A stretch of DNA of 64,000 nucleotides from UBA7672 sp040398465. Lineage in GTDB: Bacteria > Pseudomonadota > Alphaproteobacteria > Caulobacterales > Hyphomonadaceae. This document shows, one piece after another, positions 8,559-18,090 of the stretch. The stretch spans positions 1-64,000 of the forward strand of contig JBBAUA010000017.1 of the NCBI GenBank assembly GCA_040398465.1, read 5' to 3'. A program made the translations under genes and the position numbers. The notes below the pieces were generated by a model. The model searched no databases and was not told the origin of the DNA. It saw only the letters and a program-made list of their open reading frames with translations. Position 1 is the stretch's first letter, and each line of letters opens with the position of its first letter.

Positions 8559-8924
8559 TTATCTGGCGGGCGTGTAGACCGCCCGCTGACGTAATGTAGG
8601 CCGCTCGATCTCAAGGCGGGAGGGGGAAACGCCCTCGGCCTTCATCCGCGACTCGATCCAGAGCAGGATATGCTCGAATGTCGGCTTCTCAAGGCCCGGC
8701 ACGTCGTTGAGGACGGTGTGGTCCAGCTCCGACAGGACGCGCTCCAGCAGGTCCTCCAGCGCGCCCAGATCCATCACCCAGCCATCCCTGTCGGGCGCAG
8801 GGGAGGCGACGCTGGCGGTCACCAGGAAGGAATGGCCGTGCACGCGGCGGTAATGCGCGCTGCCGGCTTCAGCCTCGATATAGTGGCTGGCCTCGAAACT
8901 GGCCGTTGCGCTGATCTCGAACAT
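8559..8924 (-). CDS. 6-pyruvoyl-tetrahydropterin synthase/QueD family protein, catalytic Cys replaced by Tyr
   Basis: 121-residue T-fold protein. Zinc ligands are present: H14 (FEASHY), H29 and H31 (VHGHSF). The catalytic Asp-His pair is in ELDHTVLND (D68, H69), with a late substrate-anchoring Glu in LEIERPT (E107). By alignment with E. coli QueD (HKCGRLHGH) the nucleophilic Cys position is Tyr25 here (AHYRRVHGH). PTPS-III enzymes have Glu at this position, so the exact reaction (carboxy-tetrahydropterin synthesis, a folate-type side-chain cleavage, or another pterin step) cannot be assigned. It starts 10 bases after folB and belongs to the same operon, pointing to pterin rather than queuosine metabolism. 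The ATG at 8924 gives the usual N-terminus MFEISATASFEASH. Confidence 0.85.
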   Translation of the reverse strand: MFEISATASFEASHYIEAEAGSAHYRRVHGHSFLVTASVASPAPDRDGWVMDLGALEDLLERVLSELDHTVLNDVPGLEKPTFEHILLWIESRMKAEGVSPSRLEIERPTLRQRAVYTPAR

Positions 8925-8934
8925 GACCCGGAAC

Positions 8935-9333
8935 TCAGACGTCCAGCGTCCACCAGGGGAAGCCGGGCAACGACGGGCCCATCCGCCCCATGCGGCAGGC
9001 CACGATCGCGACGCCGGGGTATACGTCGGGCTTGTTGGTCTGCACAACCGCCCCCAGCACGCCGGGCTGACGCAGGCAGAGATCGAGAATTTCCCCGCAG
9101 AGCGTCTCCTGCAGGTTGAAATGCTGGCCGTTTACCAGGGCGAGGACGCCCTCCCGCACGAAGTCATAATCCTGTACGCCCTCGATCGTGTCTGCCCCCG
9201 GCGGCGGCTTCAGCATCAGCGTGACCGATACGAGCAGGGGCTGGCGGGCGGCCAGCTCGAAGGCGTGGATGCCGATCGAGGCAGAGGTCTCGATGCCGCC
9301 GATGCGGATGAGGTAGAAGCTGGGAAAGCTCAT
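8935..9333 (-). CDS. folB: Dihydroneopterin aldolase
   Basis: 132-residue FolB-type enzyme, cleaving 7,8-dihydroneopterin to 6-hydroxymethyl-dihydropterin and glycolaldehyde in folate synthesis. Diagnostic residues are present: the substrate Glu in IGIHAFE (E26), LQETLCGEI (E76), and the catalytic Lys in QTNKPDVYPGV (K101). The start overlaps the stop of the upstream SDR gene by four bases, indicating translational coupling. Length and layout are normal for the family. FolB, FolX and related T-fold enzymes overlap in activity, so an epimerase-type side activity is possible. Confidence 0.88.
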   Translation of the reverse strand: MSFPSFYLIRIGGIETSASIGIHAFELAARQPLLVSVTLMLKPPPGADTIEGVQDYDFVREGVLALVNGQHFNLQETLCGEILDLCLRQPGVLGAVVQTNKPDVYPGVAIVACRMGRMGPSLPGFPWWTLDV

Positions 9334-10112
9334 GACGCGCCGCCATCAGACCTAGTGTCGAACATCACATCGCGCGCGCTCGACTGGAGCCGCTGGCCGT
9401 TGTCGACGTGGATGACCTGCCCTATGAGCGAGCGCGTGGCCAGCAGGAAATCGAGCGCGGCGCCGACATCATCGACATTGATCGGGCGGCCCATCGGGTT
9501 GCGGCTGGCGACGATCTCGAACTCGGCCTGCGTCTGGTCGAAGCTTGGCAGCAGCAGGCCGGGTGCGATGGCGTTGACGCGCACCTTCGGCGCAAAGGCG
9601 CGGGCCATCATGTCAGTGGCCGCCAGCAATCCGGCCTTGCTCATCGTATAAGAGTAGAAGTCCGGATTCATGTTCCAGAGCTTCTGGTCGAGAATGTTGA
9701 CGATGACATTGTCGCGCGCGGGGTCGGCCTGCGCGAACAGACTGTCGGAGAGCAGGGCAGGCGCGCGAAGATTCACAGACATTGCCTGATCGAACACGTC
9801 GGGATTCATCGCGCCGGGCTCGTCGAAGTCGAAGATCGAAGCCGAGTTCACCAGCGCGCTGAGCGGCCCGCCGGCGAGGTGTGCTGCTTTTCCAACAAGT
9901 GCGCGTGCGGCCGTTGCATCGGAGAGGTCCGCCGCGATCGTCCAGGTGTCCGGGTTGCTGGCGCGCAGCTGCTCGCAGAGTTCGTCTGCCTCACCCGCAT
10001 TGCGGTTGGCGTGGATGATGACGGCGTGTCCGGCCGCAGAAAGCCGCTCGCACAGCCGCCGCCCAACGCGTCGCGCGCCGCCGGTAACGAGGATGCGTCT
10101 GGTGGTGGTCAT
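9330..10112 (-). CDS. Pteridine reductase-like short-chain dehydrogenase (FolM/PTR1 type)
   Basis: 260-residue SDR. It has the PTR1/FolM-style nucleotide motif TGGARRVGR (in place of TGxxxGIG), NSAS after beta-4, and the active-site triad of pteridine reductases with Asp in NILDQKL in place of the usual Ser, plus YTMSK (Tyr-x3-Lys). FolM reduces dihydromonapterin and dihydrofolate with NADPH. It is the first gene of a leftward operon with folB and the PTPS homologue, which strongly supports a reduced-pterin role. The ATG at 10112 is preferred to one 45 bases upstream because MTTTRRILVTGG is the usual compact N-terminus. Confidence 0.85.
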   Translation of the reverse strand: MTTTRRILVTGGARRVGRRLCERLSAAGHAVIIHANRNAGEADELCEQLRASNPDTWTIAADLSDATAARALVGKAAHLAGGPLSALVNSASIFDFDEPGAMNPDVFDQAMSVNLRAPALLSDSLFAQADPARDNVIVNILDQKLWNMNPDFYSYTMSKAGLLAATDMMARAFAPKVRVNAIAPGLLLPSFDQTQAEFEIVASRNPMGRPINVDDVGAALDFLLATRSLIGQVIHVDNGQRLQSSARDVMFDTRSDGGAS

Positions 10113-10250
10113 GCGGCTGTCTTCGGACGTGCGGGCAGGGATGGCAAGGGTTTGCACCTGATGATCAGCCTGTCCCGCTCATTCCGACGAACGTCGAGGT
10201 TCGGGAAGGGTTGCCTGGCCTGGTGGACGTTGCGGGAATCTCCTTATCGC

Positions 10251-10373
10251 CCTCGTGGTTCGACGGGCGCTCCCTTCGGTCGCTGCTCATCGTGAGGGCT
10301 CTCTCGGGCATCACAGGTGTAGCGAAGGACCTTCATGGCGAGCAGCGCGAAGCGCGCACGTCGAACCACAAGG
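10251..10373. repeat. Inverted pair of about 45-bp palindromic intergenic repeats
   Basis: One unit reads leftward (10297-10251), from CCTCACGATGAGCAGC through a CCGAAGG core to GTCGAACCACGAGG. The other reads rightward (10330-10373), from CCTTCATGGCGAGCAGC through GCGAAGCGCGC to GTCGAACCACAAGG. They form a long stem-loop between the starts and stops of the flanking leftward genes. A second pair of the same architecture is at 46743-46855. These look like REP/BIME-type dispersed elements. The rest of the 10113-10392 gap shows no gene. Confidence 0.75.
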
Positions 10374-10392
10374 GGCCGGTCTCACACGCGGT

Positions 10393-11079
10393 TCAGCGCG
10401 CCCCGGCTGCCGCCTTCGTCGGCGGCTCGCCCTCAAGTCGCTGCCCCTTGCGCCAGTCCCACGGCATCACGAATTCGCCAGCCCAGATGCCGGCTTTCGC
10501 TTCGCGCGCGGCAAGCTCTGCGGGGACGAATTCGGTCGAGTACTCAAGATAGGCCACGGCGTGGCCGTTGCGGACGAGCCAGTCCTGCACGCTTGTCCCG
10601 CGGACGGAGCATTTGCCGAGTACGCGCTGGTAGCGGTCCTTGCCCTCGGAGATGCAGGTGACGGGGTTGCGGTTGATCCACGCATCCAGTGCGTTGGCGG
10701 CGGTCGATCCGCAGCGCACGAGCGCGCCATTGGCATCCTTGCACTTCTGGCCGGACTCGGGCGCATCGACGCCGACGAGGCGGATGCGTTCGGAGCGTAT
10801 GTCGAGCGTATCCGCATCGATGACGGACGCCGTGCCGATGATGGCGCCATCCGGCGCGGGCGGCGGGTTCGCTTCTGTGACGGTCGTATCAGACGTCTCA
10901 GGCGCAGACGCTTCAGCGCCGCCAGTGGCGGGAGCCGGGAAGGGCACGCCGACATCCTCACCCCAGACATACCAGGCCGCCGCCAGCACGCCGAGAATGG
11001 CGCTCACCACAACGGAAGTTGAGCCGGACCGGCCGCGGGAACGGCGTGGATGCGATTTCGTACGGGTGCGCTTTGCCAT
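10393..11079 (-). CDS. Membrane-anchored staphylococcal-nuclease-like protein
   Basis: 228-residue protein with a very basic N-terminus (MAKRTRTKSHPRRSRGR), one membrane helix (about 20-40), a Pro/Ala/Thr-rich periplasmic spacer and an SNase (thermonuclease) OB-fold domain. Catalytic-type residues are visible: VIDADTLDI (Ca-ligand Asp), IRLVGVDAPE (Arg, Asp and Glu of the active site) and KDRYQRVLGKC (second Arg). Four cysteines (KCKDANGALVRC, VTC, GKC) suggest disulfides outside the cytoplasm. Such proteins degrade nucleic acid or have lost activity and act in the envelope; the intact residues favour an active nuclease. Confidence 0.85.
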   Translation of the reverse strand: MAKRTRTKSHPRRSRGRSGSTSVVVSAILGVLAAAWYVWGEDVGVPFPAPATGGAEASAPETSDTTVTEANPPPAPDGAIIGTASVIDADTLDIRSERIRLVGVDAPESGQKCKDANGALVRCGSTAANALDAWINRNPVTCISEGKDRYQRVLGKCSVRGTSVQDWLVRNGHAVAYLEYSTEFVPAELAAREAKAGIWAGEFVMPWDWRKGQRLEGEPPTKAAAGAR

Positions 11080-11190
11080 GCGGCGAACCGTGCGGCCCGC
11101 CGGTTACCGAAAGGTTGATTCGACGGGCTTTATGCCTTGCGCCGGGGGCCTCCGCGGTGTCATTTGCCCGCGGATTCAGGAGCCAAGCCC

Positions 11191-12483
<1,293 letters not shown>

Positions 12484-12504
12484 GATACTGCGGGCCGGGC
12501 CTCT

Positions 12505-13347
12505 CTAATGCGAAAGCATGATTGCGACACGTGGTTCATGCAGCAGGTGCTGGGTCGCGCCTCCGAGAATGAATTCGCGCAACTTCGATCGGCCATAGCC
12601 TCCCATGACCAGCATGTCGGCGCCGTGCGTCTTCACGTACTCGGAAATCGCGGGACCGACCTTGCGCTGCCCGATATCGACCTCATCGGCGACCGCGTTG
12701 ACCCCGTGCACCACAAGATGCCGAACCACGTCCGCGCCGAGGCCTGAAGTCGCTTCGGGCTTTTCCTTGATGACGGTGAGCACCCGAACTTGCGTCGCCA
12801 CTTTCAGGATCGGAAGTGCGTCCGACATCGCGCGCGCTGCCTGGCGACTGCCATCCCATGCCAGCACGACAGTCTGAGGCTCTCTGGCCGGGAGGTCGGC
12901 GACGCCGGGCCGGAAAATCAGTACGGGCCGGCCTGACTGGAACAGAACGGCTTCGACCACTGAACGTTGGCCGTCGAAACTGTCGACCATGGGCACGAGA
13001 CAGAGATCGCGGCTGCGGGCGCGGGCGCTCACCTCATCGCCGAGCAGGGCCTGCTCGGACTTCGCAAGCAGGGTGCTTCCCTTGAGGTTTGCCGCTGCAG
13101 CTTTTTCCAAGAAGGCCGCGAACGCGGCCTTGCAGTTTGCGAGACTCTTCTGCTCTTCCTGCGCGCAGATCCCGCTCAGGTTGACAAGGCGTTCGGCGAG
13201 CCAGTTGCCCGGAGGTTTGAAGTCGACCTGGACGGCGAGCGCCGTGATTTCGGCGCCAAAAACTCTGGCGAATCTGACGGCCTGATCGATTGCCTCAATC
13301 GGCGTGGGGTCGGGATAACTGTCGAAGTGGAAAAGGATGTCTTTCAT
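12505..13347 (-). CDS. Universal stress protein, tandem UspA domains
   Basis: 280-residue cytoplasmic protein made of two UspA domains. The C-terminal domain carries the nucleotide-binding motif GGYGRSKLREFILGGATQH (G-x2-G-x9-G-S/T); the N-terminal domain lacks it. The family accumulates during starvation or oxygen limitation and binds ATP. An FNR/FixK-like palindrome lies 52-65 bases upstream of the start (separate entry), which fits the microaerobic control of such genes in alphaproteobacteria. It is convergent with purA and has no obvious operon partners. Confidence 0.9.
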   Translation of the reverse strand: MKDILFHFDSYPDPTPIEAIDQAVRFARVFGAEITALAVQVDFKPPGNWLAERLVNLSGICAQEEQKSLANCKAAFAAFLEKAAAANLKGSTLLAKSEQALLGDEVSARARSRDLCLVPMVDSFDGQRSVVEAVLFQSGRPVLIFRPGVADLPAREPQTVVLAWDGSRQAARAMSDALPILKVATQVRVLTVIKEKPEATSGLGADVVRHLVVHGVNAVADEVDIGQRKVGPAISEYVKTHGADMLVMGGYGRSKLREFILGGATQHLLHEPRVAIMLSH

Positions 13348-13398
13348 CGCGAATGGCCTCCTGTCTTGCGAGGCTCGCGTAGTTCGCGCGCTCCTTAC

Positions 13399-13412
13399 TT
13401 GATGAAGGTCAA
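13399..13412 (-). promoter_or_regulatory. FNR/FixK-like operator upstream of the universal stress gene
   Basis: TTGATGAAGGTCAA is TTGAT-N4-GTCAA, one base from the TTGAT-N4-ATCAA consensus of Crp/Fnr-family anaerobic regulators. It is centred about 58 bases upstream of the start codon, where activator control at about -41.5 would place transcription start near 13364. The remaining bases to 13525 show no gene. Confidence 0.55.
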
Positions 13413-13525
13413 GCGGCGCAAAGAGCAGGTGCGAAGGCGGGAGAATGATCCATCACGACGACCGGAATCCTGCTGACAATCTCGTTATCGCGATACTGCG
13501 ACGCCGGGATCGAACAAGGCGCCGA

Positions 13526-15586
13526 CTATTTCTCTGCTGGCCGGAACGCGATCAGCACATTGCCCGGCGGCTCGCCGAAGCGCGCATAGCCCGACTGCAC
13601 GAACAGCGTGCCGTCGCCGGCGATGTAGGGCGCCGAGTCGAGGCCGCCGCCATGGCCTTCGACGCCATTCACGGTGTCCGGGAATTCGCGGTTGGTCATG
13701 TATTCGAACAGCACGTCGCCGGTCTTGCCGTCGAAGATGCGCAGCATGCCTTGCGTTGTGCCGGTGACGACTGCGCCGTCGACGAGCAGCGGGGCAGGCG
13801 ACATGCCGAGACGGCACGGCGCAGCCGGACGTGCAGGCGGCGCGGCGGGCGCGGCTGCAGGCGTCGCGGTCGGCGCGCTGGCGGCGGCAGCCGGACGCGG
13901 GGGCGTCGCCACGCGCGGCGTCGGCAGCACGGGCGCTGACACAGGCTGGATGCGCCACTCAGGCGCGGGCGCATAAGCCTTCGCGATGGGCATCTCCGCG
14001 CCGCAGTCGCGCTGGTTTGGCTTGTAGGACCATTTGATCTCGCCCGTCATTGCATCGAGTGCATGGATACCAGGGCCGAAGTTCGGGTTCTCGCCCGGCG
14101 GGCCTGGGCGGTTGGGATCGTTCATCGGCGCAAAGATCAGCTCGCCATCGTAGGCGAGGCCCCAGTGCGCGCCGCCATTGGCCGACCCACGACCGATTTT
14201 GTTCGACCAGACGAGCTTGCCGTCATCGGGATTGAGCGCCCACACGACGCCGGATTTCTGGCCGGCGACGACCAGCTCCGATCCATCCTTGCGTTCGATC
14301 AGCATCGCCGTCGCGCCGAAGTCGTGGTCGGGGCTGTGGTACTCGCCTGGCCAGTCGCAATTAGCGCCGCGGCGGCCGCATGCGTAATTCCAGATGTCGG
14401 CCTTGGTCGCCTGGAAGATCCACCGCTTCTCTCCGGTGTCGAGATCATATGCGATGATCGCGTCGGACGTGTCGGTGGCGGGCCACGACACGTTTTCGCC
14501 CGTGCCGGCATAGGCGACATTGCGCGTTTCATCGATCACCGGCGTCGACCATATGATCGCGCCTGACGGCCCCCATTGCTGCGTGCCGGTGCGGGAAAAA
14601 CGCGTCGGCTGAGCGGGCTCCATCGTGGTGCCGGTCCAGATCTTCTCGCCGGTCGCGAGGTCGAACGCGATTATCGCGCCTTGCCCCTTGCAGCACTCGT
14701 AATCGTCCGCGCCGGCATAGTTCACTTCGATCGCCGAGACCGGCGTGATCACCTTGCCGTCATGCACGACAGGCGCGCCCGTGATGCGGTTGTACTCGTT
14801 GAGGCGTGCGTTGGAGACCCAGAGCCTGACTCCGGTCTTTGCATTCACCGCATGCACGAAGCCCGCGGCGTCGCCCATGATGATCGCAGCGGGCGACTTG
14901 TCCGTCGCCTCGGCGAAGGTGAGGGAGGAGCGCAGCGTCATCTCGGAGACGTAGTGCCATTTGACGCAACCAGTGTTGGTGTCGAGCGCGTAGAGCCGGC
15001 CTGAGTCGGTCGCGGCGATGAAGATGGTGTCGCCGACGATCACGGGCTGCGCGCGCATGGTGGGCGTCTGCGGGAAGGCAACCACCCAGGCGACGTCGAG
15101 ATTCTTCATCTGCTCGCGCGTGAGGCCGGCTTCTTCGGCGGTCTGCGCGCGGTTCGCCGTGTTGGTGACGCCGAACGTGGTGGAGGTGCGCGGCGCGCCG
15201 TTGAGCCGCACTTCGCGCGTCTTCACCGGGCAGCGCGCAGCGTTGATCCAGGCGTCGTTATCGCCTTCCGATGTCGGCAGCCAGTTGATGAGCTGGGCGA
15301 GCTCCTCCTTGGGAACATCCTTCGCCTGGATCTTCATATAGCCGAGTTCGAGCGCGTACTTCACGGTCGCGCGGTTGAGCTGGCGAATGGACTCCAGCGA
15401 CGGCGCGCCACTCTGCTGGCCGCTGTCGTGACAGGATGCGCACCATTGCTGGTAAACCGCCTCGCCGGGATGCGCACCGCCTTCGGCCGACGCATGCTCC
15501 GATGTTGCCTCGCCCGGGCGCGGGGCGCATGCCGATGCGGCGCAGGCGACAAGCGCCGCGAGCGCGAACGCGCGGAAGTGGGTCAT
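13526..15586 (-). CDS. PQQ-dependent quinohaemoprotein dehydrogenase, polyvinyl-alcohol-dehydrogenase-like
   Basis: 686-residue exported protein. A lipobox-like start (LVAC, Cys15) is followed by a short cytochrome c domain with haem motif C49-A-S-C52-H53, then a PQQ-type eight-bladed propeller with repeated tryptophan-docking motifs (GRLYALDTNTGCVKW, GAIIAFDLATGEKIW, AIIAYDLDTGEKRW, GVVWALNPDDGKLVW, PGIHALDAMTGEIKW). The vicinal Cys pair ECCKGQGAIIAFD and the cytochrome-first order match PVA dehydrogenase (cytochrome). The substrate, probably a secondary alcohol, is not certain. An Ala/Pro-rich stretch of about 44 residues (about 548-591) interrupts the propeller near its end. GGAGGAG precedes the ATG at 15586. 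Confidence 0.85.
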   Translation of the reverse strand: MTHFRAFALAALVACAASACAPRPGEATSEHASAEGGAHPGEAVYQQWCASCHDSGQQSGAPSLESIRQLNRATVKYALELGYMKIQAKDVPKEELAQLINWLPTSEGDNDAWINAARCPVKTREVRLNGAPRTSTTFGVTNTANRAQTAEEAGLTREQMKNLDVAWVVAFPQTPTMRAQPVIVGDTIFIAATDSGRLYALDTNTGCVKWHYVSEMTLRSSLTFAEATDKSPAAIIMGDAAGFVHAVNAKTGVRLWVSNARLNEYNRITGAPVVHDGKVITPVSAIEVNYAGADDYECCKGQGAIIAFDLATGEKIWTGTTMEPAQPTRFSRTGTQQWGPSGAIIWSTPVIDETRNVAYAGTGENVSWPATDTSDAIIAYDLDTGEKRWIFQATKADIWNYACGRRGANCDWPGEYHSPDHDFGATAMLIERKDGSELVVAGQKSGVVWALNPDDGKLVWSNKIGRGSANGGAHWGLAYDGELIFAPMNDPNRPGPPGENPNFGPGIHALDAMTGEIKWSYKPNQRDCGAEMPIAKAYAPAPEWRIQPVSAPVLPTPRVATPPRPAAAASAPTATPAAAPAAPPARPAAPCRLGMSPAPLLVDGAVVTGTTQGMLRIFDGKTGDVLFEYMTNREFPDTVNGVEGHGGGLDSAPYIAGDGTLFVQSGYARFGEPPGNVLIAFRPAEK

Positions 15587-15686
15587 TGAATCTCCTCCCC
15601 GGAGCCGTCTTTTCGTTTTCGGCAACGTACCGTTGCCGCCCGGCGTGGCAAGACGAACGAGGGTCAACGGGGCGTGAGAGACAGCG

Positions 15687-16655
15687 CTATTCCGCGGCGA
15701 CGGCGTGCGTGCGCGCCTGTACCGCAGCACGGCTGGCGAGCGACCAGCTGAGCAGGCGGTCGAGCCCGGTGTGGAAACCCTGTGGCTGCCAGTTGATCGC
15801 CTGCTCGGCATCCACCGGATCAAGCATCGGACCTGACGAGATTGCAGCCGGTCCCTCGCAGCTGACAAGATCCATCCAGCGGCCTCCGGGGCGGGGCGTG
15901 CGCTCGTCGAGGAGTGCGCAGACGGACTCAGCGATGTCGATGTCGCGGCGTTCGGCGCCGACGGAGAAGTCGATGCGCGTCAGGGGCGGCGCGGCCTCGG
16001 CGGCGCGCAGCAGGCCTGCGGCGAAATCGCGAATCGGCAGCCAGTCGCGAACAATCTCGCCGCCATCCGGAATGGCGAAGGCGCGGTCGTGCATCAGGTG
16101 CGCGACAAGGCGCGACATCAGGGATGTCTGCGGCTGCCACGGGCCGAAGGCCTCGCCGGCGACACAGGTGACCAGCGGCAGGTCGCAGGCGCGCGCCCAG
16201 CGGTCCATCAGCGCGGCGGCGGCGCTGCGGGCGGCCTGCACGCGGCTGGGCCGGATCGAGATGTCGTTGGCCGCCTGTTCGGCGTGTACGATGCGGAAGC
16301 GCTGCCGCTGCTCGCCCTTCAGGCCGTCGCGATAGGAGCGGCAGGCCTCAAGCACGGCGTATGCGCCGCCGACCTCGCCATCCATCAATTCATCGCCCGG
16401 CGCATCGGGCGTGGCGGCAAGGTGTATCACGGCGTCGGGCGCGAACTGGCGGATGACCGCGCGCATCATCGCGCGGTCGGATGCATCGGCTTCAAGACGT
16501 GCATAGCCTTCGCGTGCAGCGATCGGTGTGAGAGCAGGCGTGGGCGCTGTGCGTCCGCGGCGGTCAAGATTCATCACATGGTCGCCACGCTCGACAGCGA
16601 GACGCACCACGGCGGATCCCACGAATCCGCAACCGCCTGTAACGAGGACACGCAT
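15687..16655 (-). CDS. NAD-dependent epimerase/dehydratase family protein with degenerate active site
   Basis: 322-residue extended SDR. The Rossmann motif GGCGFVG (residues 7-13) and the NAD-binding Asp at beta-2 (NLDRRG, D31) are intact, as is HLAA. It resembles dTDP-glucose 4,6-dehydratase or UDP-glucose epimerase folds. The catalytic Tyr-x3-Lys is missing: the aligned segment is SRVQAARSAAAAL, with Val139 for Tyr and Arg143 for Lys. It may bind NAD and a nucleotide sugar without the usual chemistry, or be a regulator. The start at 16655 (MRVLVTGG) is chosen by family. No sugar-pathway neighbours. Confidence 0.8.
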   Translation of the reverse strand: MRVLVTGGCGFVGSAVVRLAVERGDHVMNLDRRGRTAPTPALTPIAAREGYARLEADASDRAMMRAVIRQFAPDAVIHLAATPDAPGDELMDGEVGGAYAVLEACRSYRDGLKGEQRQRFRIVHAEQAANDISIRPSRVQAARSAAAALMDRWARACDLPLVTCVAGEAFGPWQPQTSLMSRLVAHLMHDRAFAIPDGGEIVRDWLPIRDFAAGLLRAAEAAPPLTRIDFSVGAERRDIDIAESVCALLDERTPRPGGRWMDLVSCEGPAAISSGPMLDPVDAEQAINWQPQGFHTGLDRLLSWSLASRAAVQARTHAVAAE

Positions 16656-16759
16656 AAGGCCCCAAGCCTCCAACCGGTAACACGTGCAGGTGTTATGGTT
16701 AGCGGGTAGTTAATGCGGGGTCAGGCGCCGCCGACATTCGGCTCCAGAGGCTCGGCGCG

Positions 16760-17242
16760 TCAGCTTCCCGCGCGCTTGAAGGTGTAGACCATATTGTCGA
16801 GGCCGAGCAGGATCGTGTTGTCGTCGAGCATCGGGAAGTCGAGCGAGACGGTCGCACTGTTGTCCTCACAGCTGTAGGTCAGCGACGTTATGTCGAGCGC
16901 AGTGAGGCCGAGTGCGGCTGCGTCCTTCGCCGGGTCGGGCAGGTTGCCCTCGAACAGCGAGCGCGGCGGCACGATGTTGGTGCTGTAGCTGGGCTTGCCG
17001 CAGGTGACGATTGGGGGGCCGGATGACTTGTCGGCGGCCAGCGTGAACGTCGTGAAAGCGGGATCAGGTGCAGGTTCCTGACCTTGGCTGTCCCACCACG
17101 GCGCGACGCGGGTGGCCGCAAGCTTCCATGTGCCGAAGAACGGGTTGCGGGGCGTGATCGCGTCCACGCCCTCGGCAGGCCCCTCCGCCGCTGGCGAGCA
17201 GGCGGCAGCAGCAAGGAAGCAGGCGATGATGAATCCGCGCAT
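16760..17242 (-). CDS. Hypothetical lipoprotein
   Basis: 160-residue protein with a lipoprotein signal (MRGFIIACFLAAAACSP, acylated Cys about 15). The mature part, starting FFGTWKLAATRVAPWW, looks like a small beta-rich envelope domain of the lipocalin/META kind, with two conserved-looking cysteines (VTCGKPSY, YSCEDN). No family is recognised with confidence. It is divergent from the lipoprotein gene at 17398, leaving about 155 bases for two promoters. Confidence 0.7.
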   Translation of the reverse strand: MRGFIIACFLAAAACSPAAEGPAEGVDAITPRNPFFGTWKLAATRVAPWWDSQGQEPAPDPAFTTFTLAADKSSGPPIVTCGKPSYSTNIVPPRSLFEGNLPDPAKDAAALGLTALDITSLTYSCEDNSATVSLDFPMLDDNTILLGLDNMVYTFKRAGS

Positions 17243-17397
17243 GATGAGTCCAAGCTCCCGCTGTCGCTGTCTGCATAACAGCATGCGCGAGCCGTTTGAA
17301 CTGTCAGCTCACGTCCATTGCTGCCGCGGAATGGCGCGGCGATAGGCGATCATCCGTTTCCGGGATATGTACGCGTCATGGCAGAGAGGACGTTGCG

Positions 17398-18090
17398 ATG
17401 ACGCGCATGCTTGCATCCGCCGCCGCACTTCTGGCGTTTGCACTCGCTGGTTGCGGGCCTTCGGGTTCGCCGCCCCCCAGCCAGAGCGCCGCCGATTCGC
17501 CTGCGCCAGGTGGGCAGACTTCCGCGCCCGAGGAAGTCGGGAACAACACCTATCACATCGCGGCTTACGGCATCACCGTGACAGCGCCGGAAGGCTGGCA
17601 TGTCGCCGACAGCGAGTTGATGGACAAGATCATGGACATGGGCCTGGATGTGACAAAGTCCAATATGGACACCTCGTCCAAGGCGGTCATCGACAGTGCG
17701 ATGAAGCGGGGCGGCCCCCTATTCACCTTCTCGGAATTTCCGCCGGGCGCGCCGCGCGACTCCAACGCGATGCTCATGGCCGTCTCCGAAGACGTTTCCG
17801 CGGGCCCGGGCATCGTGCGCGGAACCGACTACTTTTTCCACACGCGCAGGCTGCTGGCCCAGTCGCCCGTGCCGACGACGATAAGCGATGCATATTCGGA
17901 AAGGCTGATCGACGGCCAAAGCTTCGACCGCATGGACATGATGTTGGGGCCGCCGGGCCGCGAAATCTCCCAGCGCATGTATGCGAGGCGGCATGACGAC
18001 CACATGGTGCTGTTCGTTCAGGCGTATCAGACCGATGAACAGCTGGCGACGCTGGATGCAGCGCTCAACGGCATCAAGCTGGACTGGTAA
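17398..18090 (+). CDS. Hypothetical lipoprotein
   Basis: 230-residue protein with a clean lipobox (FALAGC, Cys19) and a Ser/Pro/Ala-rich tether (about 20-48). The globular domain starts NNTYHIAAYGITVTAPEGWHVADSE, the type of segment found in small periplasmic or surface proteins with a PsbP/Mog1-like or DUF-type alpha/beta fold (uncertain). AGAGGA precedes the ATG at 17398. Its last 17 bases overlap the end of the convergent methyltransferase gene. Confidence 0.72.
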   Translation: MTRMLASAAALLAFALAGCGPSGSPPPSQSAADSPAPGGQTSAPEEVGNNTYHIAAYGITVTAPEGWHVADSELMDKIMDMGLDVTKSNMDTSSKAVIDSAMKRGGPLFTFSEFPPGAPRDSNAMLMAVSEDVSAGPGIVRGTDYFFHTRRLLAQSPVPTTISDAYSERLIDGQSFDRMDMMLGPPGREISQRMYARRHDDHMVLFVQAYQTDEQLATLDAALNGIKLDW

